DNA of 64,000 nt from Paenibacillus sp. JJ-100 (GTDB lineage: Bacteria; Bacillota; Bacilli; Paenibacillales; Paenibacillaceae). Under the pieces are notes generated by a model, which saw nothing but the letters and a program-made list of their open reading frames with translations, searched no databases and was not told the DNA's origin. The stretch spans positions 310,001 through 374,000 of the forward strand of contig NZ_CAOJCM010000004.1 of assembly GCF_948329825.1 (NCBI RefSeq), given 5' to 3'. The position numbers and the translations under genes are program-made. Positions within the stretch are counted from its first letter, which is position 1. Every line of letters begins with the position of its first letter. This document shows, in pieces, positions 49,527 to 58,558 of the stretch.

Positions 49527-49637
49527 TTAGAACAGCATGATTGTCTGGACAATCAAATACACATTCAGTACGACAATGATCGTAGCAATGATCCAGGAAA
49601 CGATCTGGAGCCATAGTTTGTTTACAAAAGGCCTCAT
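49527..49637 (-). pseudogene. C-terminal fragment of a MntH/NRAMP metal transporter
   Basis: A 36-codon minus-strand frame (MRPFVNKLWLQIVSW..., NVYLIVQTI) matches the last transmembrane segment and end of NRAMP-type Mn2+ transporters (FVNKRW...ISWIIA..LN.YL as I recall them). An in-frame stop lies two codons upstream and no rest of the gene is present. It is a relic of a deleted mntH. The remaining bases to 49755 show no gene. Confidence 0.65.
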
Positions 49638-49755
49638 GCTTTATTTGTCGCTTGTAAACATGATGATAAAGAAATGATCAAGCGTTTCAAATCGAGCCAG
49701 AAGTTTAAAAAGAAAATGTAGGCAGTTAAAAATCAGTAGCGAAGGAGAGATTCTG

Positions 49756-50175
49756 ATGGAAGCTTTATATACAGCAACAGCAACGGTGAAAGGTGGACGT
49801 ACAGGTTCTGTGTCTTCTTCGGATGGTGTACTGCAGCATGATCTGAAAATGCCGAAAGAGCTGGGCGGTGCAGGTGGAGAAGGGACAAACCCTGAGCAAT
49901 TATTTGCGGCTGGTTACGGTGCATGTTATGAGAGTGCTCTGGCTAATGTAGCTCGCAAAGCGGGTGTTAAACTGGAAGACGTGGTGGTAACTAGCAATGT
50001 ATCCATCGGTAAAGATCCTACGGATGACGGGTTCAAACTGGCGGTGCGTCTGGATGTAAGTATGTCTGGAGTAGATCATAGTCAAGCTGAGGAGCTTGCT
50101 CGCAAAGCACATGATTTCTGCCCATACTCCAAAGCAACACGCGGTAACATCGACGTTGTATTGAATGTGGTTTAA
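49756..50175 (+). CDS. ohr: Organic hydroperoxide resistance protein (Ohr/OsmC family)
   Basis: Thiol peroxidase of 139 residues that reduces organic and fatty-acid hydroperoxides. The two catalytic cysteines are in GYGACYESAL and HDFCPYSKA; the catalytic Glu is in PEQLFAAG. RBS AAGGAGAG. Terminator follows. No OhrR gene is adjacent. Confidence 0.93.
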   Translation: MEALYTATATVKGGRTGSVSSSDGVLQHDLKMPKELGGAGGEGTNPEQLFAAGYGACYESALANVARKAGVKLEDVVVTSNVSIGKDPTDDGFKLAVRLDVSMSGVDHSQAEELARKAHDFCPYSKATRGNIDVVLNVV

Positions 50176-50211
50176 TCGTGGGGTATCTAGCGATACCTGA
50201 TGTTATAGTAC

Positions 50212-50242
50212 AAGCCCTGCTGCTAGTCAGCAGGGCTTTATT
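50212..50242 (+). terminator. Terminator of ohr
   Basis: AAGCCCTGCTG-CTAGT-CAGCAGGGCTT, then TATTT. Confidence 0.8.
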
Positions 50243-50348
50243 TCCCTATCTGGGGAATAGGGAAGCATATTTTTCCCGTCTCAGCACGTACTCTTTTACA
50301 TAACAGAACAGTCACTTCATGCCACATATTCCATAAGGGGGAACGGTC

Positions 50349-50594
50349 ATGAGTATAGAAGAAATGATTGAGAGAAGATTTGTATGCACCAAATGCCGGG
50401 GGACAGATTGCAGTATTAAGGAAGTCTCCATGTCGGGAGCGGGTCTCAGTAAAGTGTTTGATATTCAACACAACCACTATTTATTTGTAAGTTGTAACTC
50501 ATGTGGGTACGTCGAAGTTTTTAATCCAGATGTGTTGAAAGGCAAGAAACAGGGACAGGTCGGAACGATACTGGATATTTTGTTTGGTGGATAA
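50349..50594 (+). CDS. Small zinc-ribbon protein
   Basis: 81-residue protein with two Cys pairs (FVCTKCRG and VSCNSCGY) forming a likely zinc ribbon, and a C-terminal GTILDILFGG typical of a small conserved Bacillales family annotated as zinc ribbon nucleotide-binding. GGGGGAACGG precedes the ATG. Role unknown. Confidence 0.75.
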   Translation: MSIEEMIERRFVCTKCRGTDCSIKEVSMSGAGLSKVFDIQHNHYLFVSCNSCGYVEVFNPDVLKGKKQGQVGTILDILFGG

Positions 50595-50699
50595 GCATAT
50601 GTGAGTTGACATCGACCTGAAATTTCTTTAATATGACCTAGTACTGAAAAAAGTCAGTGCAGTTAGCATGAACCAAATTTGAATTCACAGGTGATATCC

Positions 50700-50981
50700 A
50701 TGTCTTATAGACCAAGCATCGCAAAATTGCAAGTAGCCAGCAAAAATGAAAAAGACGGACTGTACGAATTTACGTTACAACTGGCGGACGGTACAAAATG
50801 CCGTGTATTCTACTCCAAATCTCCAGATTGGAAAATGACTGCGATCAGCCGTCTGCAGAAAACTCCTTGCCCTGTATGCCGTAAAGATTTCATCTGTAAA
50901 TGTATGGATCAATGGTCAGGTGACCTGCATCAGCAAATGTCGGACGAATGGATCGAAAAAGCACTAGCAGAAGCTGAGTAA
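50700..50981 (+). CDS. Small conserved protein with Cys cluster
   Basis: 93-residue protein, a beta-rich N-terminal half (GLYEFTLQLADGTKCRVFYS) and a cluster CPVCRKDFICKC that may bind zinc. The ATG at 50700 follows AGGTGAT. No domain recognised. Confidence 0.7.
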   Translation: MSYRPSIAKLQVASKNEKDGLYEFTLQLADGTKCRVFYSKSPDWKMTAISRLQKTPCPVCRKDFICKCMDQWSGDLHQQMSDEWIEKALAEAE

Positions 50982-51125
50982 TTGGTGGACAAATATGAGT
51001 GTGGGCATATGCCTGCGCTTTTTTTCTTTTTAAAATAAAAATAGTCATATAAAGTTTAGATTCAGCGAGAAAGTTGGTTCAAAGTGGGTAAGTATTCTAA
51101 CAGCAATAAATAGGAGGCTACCATT

Positions 51126-51548
51126 ATGACAGCAGCTTATGAGGACCAACATGAAGGACATTCAATTGTTCTTGTCGACGGTGTGTGTCATTTCTGTCAG
51201 GGAATAACGAAGTGGATTATCAAACGTGACCCGGAAGGGAAATATCATTTCGCTTCTCTTCAGTCGGATGTAGCAAAGGAATTATTAGAAAAGGGTGGCT
51301 TGAGTACAGACAGCATGGATACGTTTGTACTGATTGAAGATGGGGAATACTACACACGCTCGACCGCAGCTCTAAAACTGGCCAAAGGATTAAAATTCCC
51401 ATATCCCTTGTTCTATGTGTTTATTATCGTGCCCAAATTCATTCGGAATGCGGTTTATAACTGGGTTGCGCGTAATCGGTATCGCTGGTTTGGGAAAGAT
51501 GAAGCATGTATGTTGCCTACGCCTGAGATTAAAAATCGTTTTTTATAA
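51126..51548 (+). CDS. DCC-family thiol-disulfide oxidoreductase (YuxK-like, DUF393)
   Basis: 140-residue protein. The DCC motif that names the family is visible as LVDGVCHFCQGITKW, a thioredoxin-like CxxC; FASLQSD follows. RBS AGGAGG. Redox partner unknown. Confidence 0.88.
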   Translation: MTAAYEDQHEGHSIVLVDGVCHFCQGITKWIIKRDPEGKYHFASLQSDVAKELLEKGGLSTDSMDTFVLIEDGEYYTRSTAALKLAKGLKFPYPLFYVFIIVPKFIRNAVYNWVARNRYRWFGKDEACMLPTPEIKNRFL

Positions 51549-51668
51549 TTAATAGTTTTTCCAAATAAGCTTCCATTAAAGAGTCAACTCCTGTATTATG
51601 ATTAATATCGGAAATTATTGGTTAATAGTTAATGGTCTTATTACTTACATTTTTAGGAGGATATCAAC

Positions 51669-52529
51669 TTGAAGAAGTGGACAACAATTATGATTGGGGC
51701 ATTACTAGCAGTAAGCTTGGCAGCTTGTGGAAACGATACAGATAAATCCGCAACGCCGTCAGCAGGAAACGAAACAGCAAATGAAAGCAACAAACCAGCT
51801 GAACAGAAAGCAGCTGTACCTACACTGGATGAATTGCTTGCAAAAACAAGTGAAGCATCGAAAGCACTGAAAAGCTTCACTACTGATGCTAATATTGATC
51901 AGAAAATCAAAGTGGTTGCTGGTGAGCAATCTCAGGATCAGGAAGTTAAAACTTCTCTGAAAATGGATATCATCAAAGATCCAATGACGATCTATCAAGA
52001 GGTAGAGTTGGATATGCCTGGACAAGGTAAGCAAAATGTGAAGCAATATATCACTTCCGATAACATTTACTCTCAAGTGGGTGACCAATGGGTAACGGTC
52101 CCTGAGGATCAAGCGAAAGAACTGATCGAGCCGATGAAAGCAAGTATGAATCCGGAACAAGAGCTGGATCAATTCAAAAAAGTGGAAGATAACATTAAAA
52201 TCACTGAAGAAGGCGACAGCTATGTCATGAGTGCCGATGTATCGGGTGACAATGTCAAAGATTTGGCTAAATCCCTTATGGAACAGAATGGTTCAGATGC
52301 TCAATTGCAAGCTATGCTTGAGCAAATGACAATTAAGAGCATGAAGATGAAATATATGATTAACAAAGAGACTTCATTGCTTGAGAGCGTTGATGTAGAT
52401 ATGGTTATGGAATTGGAGCAAGAAGGTCAGAAAATGACGATGGACATGAAAATGGATACAAAGTTCTCCAACCATGACAAAGTTGAAGAAATCAAAGTTC
52501 CACAAGAAGCATTGGATAGCGCAAAATAA
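51669..52529 (+). CDS. DUF6612-type lipoprotein
   Basis: Lipoprotein of 286 residues with lipobox LAAC (Cys20), a Glu/Asn/Ser-rich tether and a LolA-like beta-rich domain (TVPEDQAKELIEPMKASM region, repeated MKMKYMINKETSLLESV). The start is TTG with AGGAGG eight bases before. Function unknown; related lipoproteins occur in several copies in Paenibacillus and Bacillus. Confidence 0.8.
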   Translation: MKKWTTIMIGALLAVSLAACGNDTDKSATPSAGNETANESNKPAEQKAAVPTLDELLAKTSEASKALKSFTTDANIDQKIKVVAGEQSQDQEVKTSLKMDIIKDPMTIYQEVELDMPGQGKQNVKQYITSDNIYSQVGDQWVTVPEDQAKELIEPMKASMNPEQELDQFKKVEDNIKITEEGDSYVMSADVSGDNVKDLAKSLMEQNGSDAQLQAMLEQMTIKSMKMKYMINKETSLLESVDVDMVMELEQEGQKMTMDMKMDTKFSNHDKVEEIKVPQEALDSAK

Positions 52530-52540
52530 GTAAAACCTAC

Positions 52541-52604
52541 ACACCTTTGATCTGAAATCGGGAGAACCTGCGGGCAACCGAATCAAGATCAAGGGTGTTT
52601 TTTT
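52541..52604 (+). terminator. Terminator of the lipoprotein gene
   Basis: ACACCTTTGATCT pairs with AGATCAAGGGTGT (one mismatch) over a long loop, followed by TTTTTT. Confidence 0.75.
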
Positions 52605-52715
52605 GGATTTTGGCTAGAAGTTAGAGCTCGATCTAGATATGGAAAGTTTGCAGAATGGTATAGTATAGACTGATGAACGTAAGATTCATTGGAGTTGCTG
52701 GGAGGGGACACTAAA

Positions 52716-53099
52716 ATGATTAGATATGCACATATTCATCACGTAAGTTTGGCCGTTCGAGACCTGGAGACAGCAAAAAAGTTCTATTCTGGCTTATTAG
52801 GTATGCAGGAGATTGAGCGCCCGCCGTTTCGTTCAACGGGTACCTGGTATGCTATCGGTAGTCAGCAGCTTCATCTGCTGCAGCATCCAGAAGGTCATAC
52901 ATTGAGAGAGGCAGGAATTGATACTACAGATGGACATTTTGCCATCTGGGTCGTTAGTTATTCGGAAACCATTGCATGGTTGGAACAACAGGGCATTGAA
53001 TATGAAGCGAGACCCGATAGTGTCGCTGGATTTGCCCAGATTTTTATCCTGGATCCGGATCGAAATATCATCGAGTTTGGAGCACCCTATGGTTCATAA
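52716..53099 (+). CDS. VOC-family (glyoxalase/bleomycin-resistance-like) protein
   Basis: 127-residue single VOC domain with metal-site His in HHVSLAVRDLE and Glu in NIIEFGAP, and a middle GHFAIWV. Could be a lyase, isomerase or drug-binding protein. ATG at 52716 with GGGAGGGG upstream; the frame's first nine codons lack a site. Confidence 0.85.
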   Translation: MIRYAHIHHVSLAVRDLETAKKFYSGLLGMQEIERPPFRSTGTWYAIGSQQLHLLQHPEGHTLREAGIDTTDGHFAIWVVSYSETIAWLEQQGIEYEARPDSVAGFAQIFILDPDRNIIEFGAPYGS

Positions 53100-53121
53100 C
53101 CCGGAGGTTTGAATAAATCAC

Positions 53122-53150
53122 TTGCTCGTCCATAAAATGTATGCTATAGT
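53122..53150 (+). promoter_or_regulatory. Promoter of the tad operon leader
   Basis: TTGCTC, 17 bases, TATAGT, with TG one base before the -10 box (extended -10). The transcript should begin near 53157. Confidence 0.65.
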
Positions 53151-53171
53151 ATGCATACATTCATAGCACGT

Positions 53172-53230
53172 GACGGAAGCACCGTCCATATCCTGCAACT
53201 TCATGCGGGTAATGGACGGTGTTTTTTTTT
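53172..53230 (+). terminator. Leader terminator / possible attenuator before the tad operon
   Basis: CACCGTCCAT (53180-53189) pairs with ATGGACGGTG (53212-53221), with inner CCTGC/GCGGG, then nine T. It stands after the promoter and before tadZ. A short competing stem GACGG (53172-53176) with CCGTC (53182-53186) would block the terminator's 5' arm, as in attenuators. Confidence 0.65.
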
Positions 53231-53258
53231 GTGCTTTTTTGTGGGAGGGAAGCAGAAT

Positions 53259-54596
53259 TTGATTGTACTTAAGACAGTATTGGTAGCCAGGGATAAAGAC
53301 TATATTCGTGCCTGGCTTGATTATGCACAGAGTAGCCCAGCGGGCGATCATATGCGGTTTACGGCGTTTTCCCAGTTGGAAGCATTCACTAATTATATGA
53401 CTGAACAGGAAGAGCGTGATTTGCCTGATCTAATCATAGCTGAACCAGAGTTTTTGAATCCGTGGCTGATCAACGGAGGAGAAGCATCCGGAATCCCATG
53501 GCTTATGCTTAGTGAAGGACATGAAGGTGAGCATGAGAATAAGCAACTGATGAAGTACCAGCCACTGTCCACCTTGTTAGAAGCTGCGAGGAATGCTTGC
53601 CGGCAGCCAAAGAGTAAGAAAAACCAACGTCGGGGTCAAGAGACGCTATGCATTGGTGTTCTATCAGCATCAGCCGGGAGTGGTAAAACAGCGGTGGCTA
53701 TGCATATGGCAAAGCAGCTTGGGCTTGCAGGGTATGCTGTGTTGTATCTCAATCTGGAAACACTGGACAGTACGTTTCCCTTCCTGGAAAAAGGACTGCG
53801 TCAGACTCATCGGCATCATGCTGAGGCAGAGACGGGGCTGTCGCGGTTGTTATACGATCTGAAGATGCGCAGAAGAGAAGTGAACAGCGGTCAGATTCAG
53901 GGGCAACGAAAGGGACAGGAACGTGGTTCACATCAAGGCAGGACTACGAATATAAACATAGGTGAAAAAGTGCCTGCGCCTGCGATCTCTGGCAATGAGG
54001 CATCGAACGACGGGATTGCTCCATGTAAAGCAGCAAGCGAATATGTTATTTCGCATGAAGCATTAAAATCGGATGTATTTTGGCCTTTAACTAACCGGAA
54101 AGAAATGCTGCAGATGTCTAAAGGAGACACAACAGATCTGATTCGATATTTGACCGACTGTGGTCAGTATGAGTTACTGATTCTGGATGGAGATTCAGGC
54201 TGGGATGAACGAAGCGAAGGCATAATGGAGGCAGCAGATACCTTTGTATGGCTGGTAGAGGATGATATCGCTGCGATGCATCGATGGGGGCAATGGCTGT
54301 ATCATGCAGAGCGTAATCGGCCAGATGTAATCGAAAGTGTATTGGAGAGGACATATTTTGTAATTAACAAATACCGGGAACAATTGCTTAATCCCTTGCC
54401 AAGGGCAGATCTGCGTGTGGATGCCGTATTACCCTATATCCCTTCATGGAAGCAGTTAAATCAGGAAGAAGTTATGCTGAGCTCACCCATTTTTCAGCGT
54501 GAAGTGAAGAGATTGTGTGCTCTGCTGGTTCAGACTATGGGAGACGAGCAACGACAGACAGGGCAAATGGTTCAACAGGAGTCAAGAGTGTTATGA
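53259..54596 (+). CDS. tadZ: TadZ/CpaE-like pilus assembly ATPase
   Basis: Protein of 445 residues. Residues 1-110 form a receiver-like domain; about 135-445 is a MinD/ParA-type P-loop domain with Walker A SASAGSGKTAVAMHMAKQ, a poorly conserved insert (Gln/Arg-rich, about 215-265), and LLILDGDSGWDE. TadZ proteins localise the Tad machine at the membrane. The TTG at 53259 follows GGGAGGGA; the frame runs upstream through the terminator, which argues against an earlier start. It overlaps tadA by 4 bases. Confidence 0.82.
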   Translation: MIVLKTVLVARDKDYIRAWLDYAQSSPAGDHMRFTAFSQLEAFTNYMTEQEERDLPDLIIAEPEFLNPWLINGGEASGIPWLMLSEGHEGEHENKQLMKYQPLSTLLEAARNACRQPKSKKNQRRGQETLCIGVLSASAGSGKTAVAMHMAKQLGLAGYAVLYLNLETLDSTFPFLEKGLRQTHRHHAEAETGLSRLLYDLKMRRREVNSGQIQGQRKGQERGSHQGRTTNINIGEKVPAPAISGNEASNDGIAPCKAASEYVISHEALKSDVFWPLTNRKEMLQMSKGDTTDLIRYLTDCGQYELLILDGDSGWDERSEGIMEAADTFVWLVEDDIAAMHRWGQWLYHAERNRPDVIESVLERTYFVINKYREQLLNPLPRADLRVDAVLPYIPSWKQLNQEEVMLSSPIFQREVKRLCALLVQTMGDEQRQTGQMVQQESRVL

Positions 54597-55867
54597 CGGA
54601 ACATTTATGGAGCATCGCAGATCGGGAAGAACAGTTCCAAACGATACGTAAACAAGTACGTGCATCACTGGATCTGACTTCATCAGCTGGAGACGAGGAA
54701 CTGTGGCGAGGGATCGAGGATAAGGTTCTTCGTGATTCGGACCTTGGGGATCTGACTTCAGGTGAACGCCATGCACTGGTACAACGATTGTTTGATTCTT
54801 TTCGCGGGTTAGATATCTTACAACCTTTAGTTGATCACCCGAACATTACGGAGATTATGATCAACAGTCACCGGGAGATATTTGTGGAGCAAGAGGGGGA
54901 GGTCAGACAGATTCCTCTGCAATTCGAGTCCAGAGAGCGGCTGGAAGATATTATTCAGATGATTGTCTCCGGTGTAAACCGGATCGTGAATGAATCTTCT
55001 CCGATTGTGGATGCCCGTTTAAAGGATGGTTCTCGAGTTAACATCGTACTTCCACCTATTGCGCTTAAGGGTCCAACAATGACCATCCGGAAATTCCCGA
55101 GTGAACCGTTGAAGATGTCTAATTTGATTGAAAAAGGCGCGTTGCATCAGGAAGCAGCCGTCCTATTACAGCAGTTAGTACGGAGCAAGTACAACATTTT
55201 TATTGGGGGAGGAACAGGATCTGGTAAAACGACATTTCTAAATGCCTTGTCTCAGTTCATTCCTTCTGACGAGCGGATTATTACGATTGAGGATTCAGCC
55301 GAATTACAGATCGTGACGGTGCCCAATCTTGTATCATTAGAAACACGAAATGCCAACACAGAAGGCAAAGGTCTTATTTCCATCCGGGATTTGATCAAAT
55401 CCTCCTTGCGGATGCGGCCTAACCGGATTGTTATCGGGGAAGTTCGGGGAGCGGAGGCGTTGGATATGTTACAGGCAATGAATACTGGACATGATGGAAG
55501 TTTGTCAACGGGCCACGCTAACACCATCTCGGATATGATCAGCAGACTAGAGACAATGGTACTCAGTGGAGCGGATCTTCCTATTGCGGTTGTAAGGCAG
55601 CAGATCAGTTCGGCTATCGATATATTTGTTCATCTCTCCCGGCTTCGAGACCGTTCACGACGTGTAACAGAGATCAGCGAAGTGATTGGTATGGAAAATG
55701 GTGAAGTACTCCTGAATCCGTTGTATCGTTTCCAGGAAGAAGAGGAGCGTGAAGGTCATATCATCGGTGGACTAATACAGGTCGGAAGACTGAGCAAGAC
55801 AGATAAAATTCAGGCAGCTGGACTTGGGAAATGGCTTGATGAATACATAGAGGGTTTGGCCAAATAG
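54593..55867 (+). CDS. tadA: TadA/CpaF-type secretion ATPase
   Basis: Hexameric motor ATPase of 424 residues. Walker A GGGTGSGKTT, Walker B RIVIGEVRG, and the His box GSLSTGHANT are intact; the N-terminal domain carries the MINSHREIFVE strand of CpaF. It powers Tad pilus assembly. The ATG at 54593 overlaps the tadZ stop (ATGA) with AGGAG upstream. Confidence 0.93.
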   Translation: MTEHLWSIADREEQFQTIRKQVRASLDLTSSAGDEELWRGIEDKVLRDSDLGDLTSGERHALVQRLFDSFRGLDILQPLVDHPNITEIMINSHREIFVEQEGEVRQIPLQFESRERLEDIIQMIVSGVNRIVNESSPIVDARLKDGSRVNIVLPPIALKGPTMTIRKFPSEPLKMSNLIEKGALHQEAAVLLQQLVRSKYNIFIGGGTGSGKTTFLNALSQFIPSDERIITIEDSAELQIVTVPNLVSLETRNANTEGKGLISIRDLIKSSLRMRPNRIVIGEVRGAEALDMLQAMNTGHDGSLSTGHANTISDMISRLETMVLSGADLPIAVVRQQISSAIDIFVHLSRLRDRSRRVTEISEVIGMENGEVLLNPLYRFQEEEEREGHIIGGLIQVGRLSKTDKIQAAGLGKWLDEYIEGLAK

Positions 55868-56016
55868 ATCGAACATGAGGATAGGGACGGAAAATGAAAT
55901 AGTTTGTTATCGTCGTGTAACAACGATTGTTCGACATTTGAAGTAAGCGATATTATTTAACCTTTCATGATAATGTGCTTCTTTATCAAATTTTAAATAT
56001 GGGGAGGTGATGTAGT

Positions 56017-56778
56017 GTGGAGCAAAGCAGACAAACATTAACGGATTACAACGTGTATACGCTTAGCTCAAAGCAACGCCTTGTGTGCATGCTCGTCAGC
56101 GGTATGCTGTTTTTCGGAATTGGTTTGTTGTTTTATCATCACTGGATCGCCGGAATCGTATTAGCAGCAGGATGCATATGGGTGCCCAGGTTTTGGACAA
56201 AAGTGTTACTTGAACGAAGAAGGATGACGCTTAGTCTACATTTCAAGCAGGCACTCTATGCGCTATCTTCTGCGTTGGCGGCAGGGAAATCGGTAGAGAA
56301 CGGCTTCAAGGAATCAGTTGAAGACTTACGCATGTTAAACCCAGAAGCGGATACAGATCTGATCCGAGAATTCACCATATTGCGGACACGCATGGAATAC
56401 GGACAGCCAATAGAAGAGGCGTTGCAGGATTTTTCGGATCGGGCACAGATCGAAGACATCACCAATTTTGCAGACGTGTTCATCACTTGTAAACGAACAG
56501 GTGGTGATCTGGTTGAGGTCGTTCGCCGTACCTCCGGAGTGATTGGAGAAAAACTCGACATACAGCAAGACATTATGGTGGCTGTGGCACAGAAAAAATT
56601 TGAATCTAAAGTGATGTTTGCAGCTCCATTCATTTTTCTGTTGTTCCTCAACCTCACAGCCAGTGATTTCATGGCACCACTATACAGCGGGATGGGATAC
56701 ATCATCTCGACAATTGCACTTGCTGTCCTAGTCTGCTGTTATTTATGGATTCAGCGCATTATGAATATCAAAGTGTGA
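56017..56778 (+). CDS. tadB: TadB inner-membrane platform protein
   Basis: Membrane protein of 253 residues with two N-terminal transmembrane helices, a cytoplasmic GspF-type domain (ALYALSSALAAGKSVENGF, ADVFITCKRTGGDLVEVVRR) and two C-terminal helices. It forms the assembly platform with TadC. Start GTG with GGGGAGGTGA upstream, 149 bases after tadA. Confidence 0.9.
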   Translation: MEQSRQTLTDYNVYTLSSKQRLVCMLVSGMLFFGIGLLFYHHWIAGIVLAAGCIWVPRFWTKVLLERRRMTLSLHFKQALYALSSALAAGKSVENGFKESVEDLRMLNPEADTDLIREFTILRTRMEYGQPIEEALQDFSDRAQIEDITNFADVFITCKRTGGDLVEVVRRTSGVIGEKLDIQQDIMVAVAQKKFESKVMFAAPFIFLLFLNLTASDFMAPLYSGMGYIISTIALAVLVCCYLWIQRIMNIKV

Positions 56779-56790
56779 GGAGTTGAGAAG

Positions 56791-57660
56791 ATGCTATTTC
56801 CTCTCATTATTGGAGGAGCACTTGGAGCGGGCTGGTTGATGCTTGATCGAACCCGAGGGCAAACCTATAAACATTTACGAAATCTAGATATGAAAGGGTT
56901 ACGTTTCAAGAAATTGCACGCCCCGTTTCTATTCATGCTGGATAGATTCGAGATTGGCCGCAGATTGCCAGTGCTTATGTTCCGAATGCAGCATGCCATC
57001 CAAAAGATGTATGGCGTACAGCATAGCGGTGAGAAGACGCTGCTCTATTGTGCGGAAATGTTGACTTACTCTTGGCTCTTGCTACTGGCTGGGTGTGTAC
57101 TTTCACTCGTCGGGGATACAGGTATGGGAGGAGTAGCCGGAGGATTTGTCCTTGGGATCGCTGTACCTTTTGCTATGTATAAAGACCTTTACACCAAAGT
57201 GAAACATAGAGATCAGGATATCCTCATCGAGCTACCGGAATTACTTAATCGGATTGTCCTCCTGGTTGGAGCAGGAGAAACCGTACAACGTGCGATTATT
57301 CACTGCGTGGATAGCCAAGGTGACCGGGACCATCCTTTATATAACGAACTGCGGAAGGCGGCAGGAGATTGGAATAACGGCTATTCGTTTCAACAATCCT
57401 TTGAGCAGTTCAGTCGCAGATGCGGGGTACAAGAAGTGACGATTTTTACAACGACAGTGCTGCTGAATTTCCGGCGTGGGGGAGGTGACTTTGTATTGGC
57501 GCTGCGGGATCTTTCACATGCACTGTGGGAGAAACGCAAGGCTGTTAGCCGGGCCAAGGGAGAGCAAGCTTCTTCCAAACTGGTGTTTCCGATGGTATTG
57601 ATCTTTTTTACAATCGTAGTCATGATCGGTGCACCTGCTTTTATGATGATGAATATGTAG
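56791..57660 (+). CDS. tadC: TadC inner-membrane platform protein
   Basis: Membrane protein of 289 residues related to TadB. N-terminal helices, central T2SF domain (LPELLNRIVLLVGAGETVQRAI, LLNFRRGGGDFVLALRDLS) and C-terminal helices (VFPMVLIFFTIVVMIG). Starts 12 bases after tadB. Confidence 0.9.
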   Translation: MLFPLIIGGALGAGWLMLDRTRGQTYKHLRNLDMKGLRFKKLHAPFLFMLDRFEIGRRLPVLMFRMQHAIQKMYGVQHSGEKTLLYCAEMLTYSWLLLLAGCVLSLVGDTGMGGVAGGFVLGIAVPFAMYKDLYTKVKHRDQDILIELPELLNRIVLLVGAGETVQRAIIHCVDSQGDRDHPLYNELRKAAGDWNNGYSFQQSFEQFSRRCGVQEVTIFTTTVLLNFRRGGGDFVLALRDLSHALWEKRKAVSRAKGEQASSKLVFPMVLIFFTIVVMIGAPAFMMMNM

Positions 57661-57671
57661 GAGGAAATGAG

Positions 57672-57881
57672 ATGATGGATCTGAGAAGCAATGCAACGGA
57701 AGGAATGAAGAGCAAAATATCCTCACTGTGGAAGGAAGAGGATGGGTTAGGTACTCTGGAGTCAATTCTGATTATCGGCGTAATCATCATTATTGCCTTG
57801 ATTTTTAAAAATCAGATTAAAACTTTGGTCGAAAATTTGCTAAAAAGTGTCAGCAGTAAAAGTAATGAGTTCTTTGAGTAG
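57672..57881 (+). CDS. flp: Flp-type type IVb pilin
   Basis: Small prepilin of 69 residues. A short charged leader ends in EEDG, cleavage G|LGTLE with Glu at +5, then a 20-residue hydrophobic helix (SILIIGVIIIIALIF). It is the likely major pilin. The ATG at 57672 or 57675 follows AGGAGGAAATG. The next gene starts inside its 3' end. Confidence 0.88.
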   Translation: MMDLRSNATEGMKSKISSLWKEEDGLGTLESILIIGVIIIIALIFKNQIKTLVENLLKSVSSKSNEFFE

Positions 57882-58539
57882 AAACTTCAAAAAGGAAGAA
57901 GGGAGCTTCACCGTTGAAGCTTCCCTCGTCTTCCCGGTTGTGTTGTTTACTCTTGTGCTGCTACTTTTCTTCACGATGTATATGTACCAAAAGACATTTT
58001 TGAACCAGCATGCCTATGCGGCATCCGAACGAGCTGCTTATAGCTGGGATAACAGTAAAAAACAGGCGATGACAGGCGAATACGCTGCTGGAGAATATGA
58101 TCACCTGTACTGGAGGTTAACCGATGATCGGCTCTTAGGTGCCCTGTTTGGATGGGCGGGAGCGGATAATGAGGTGAGTATTTCTGTACCTTCCGGTGAA
58201 GGAGGAAGTCTATCGGAAAAGAAATTAGTACAAGCATCCAGCCAGATGCCTTCAGCTATGAAAGGTACGATGACATATCAAAATACGCTGATTCAGCGGA
58301 AAGTGACAACTCATCTGGAACAGGTTATTTCACTACCTTTGCCTATGTTTTTGTTTGATTCAGGAAATCGAGTACTCACAAGGGGCTCATCCGCAGTTGT
58401 GGAGCCGGTTGAATTCATCCGAACGGTAGATTTGATTCGTTACTATGGTGCGAAGTTCAAAGGTAAAGGCGGCAAGGCAGCCACTTCAGCTACAGAGGCG
58501 GGGCAAGTTGTGCAGTATTTTGGCACAAGTAAAAAATAA
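57865..58539 (+). CDS. TadE-like pseudopilin
   Basis: Protein of about 224 residues. N-terminal prepilin-type segment KKEEG|SFTVE, Glu at +5, followed by a hydrophobic helix (ASLVFPVVLFTLVLLLFF) and an outside domain rich in strands. The start is uncertain: ATG 57865, or the GTG at 57847; both overlap flp and lack a strong site. TadE proteins are minor pilins of Tad systems. Confidence 0.8.
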   Translation: MSSLSRNFKKEEGSFTVEASLVFPVVLFTLVLLLFFTMYMYQKTFLNQHAYAASERAAYSWDNSKKQAMTGEYAAGEYDHLYWRLTDDRLLGALFGWAGADNEVSISVPSGEGGSLSEKKLVQASSQMPSAMKGTMTYQNTLIQRKVTTHLEQVISLPLPMFLFDSGNRVLTRGSSAVVEPVEFIRTVDLIRYYGAKFKGKGGKAATSATEAGQVVQYFGTSKK

Positions 58540-58558
58540 GCAAAGGAGGAGGAAGGAG

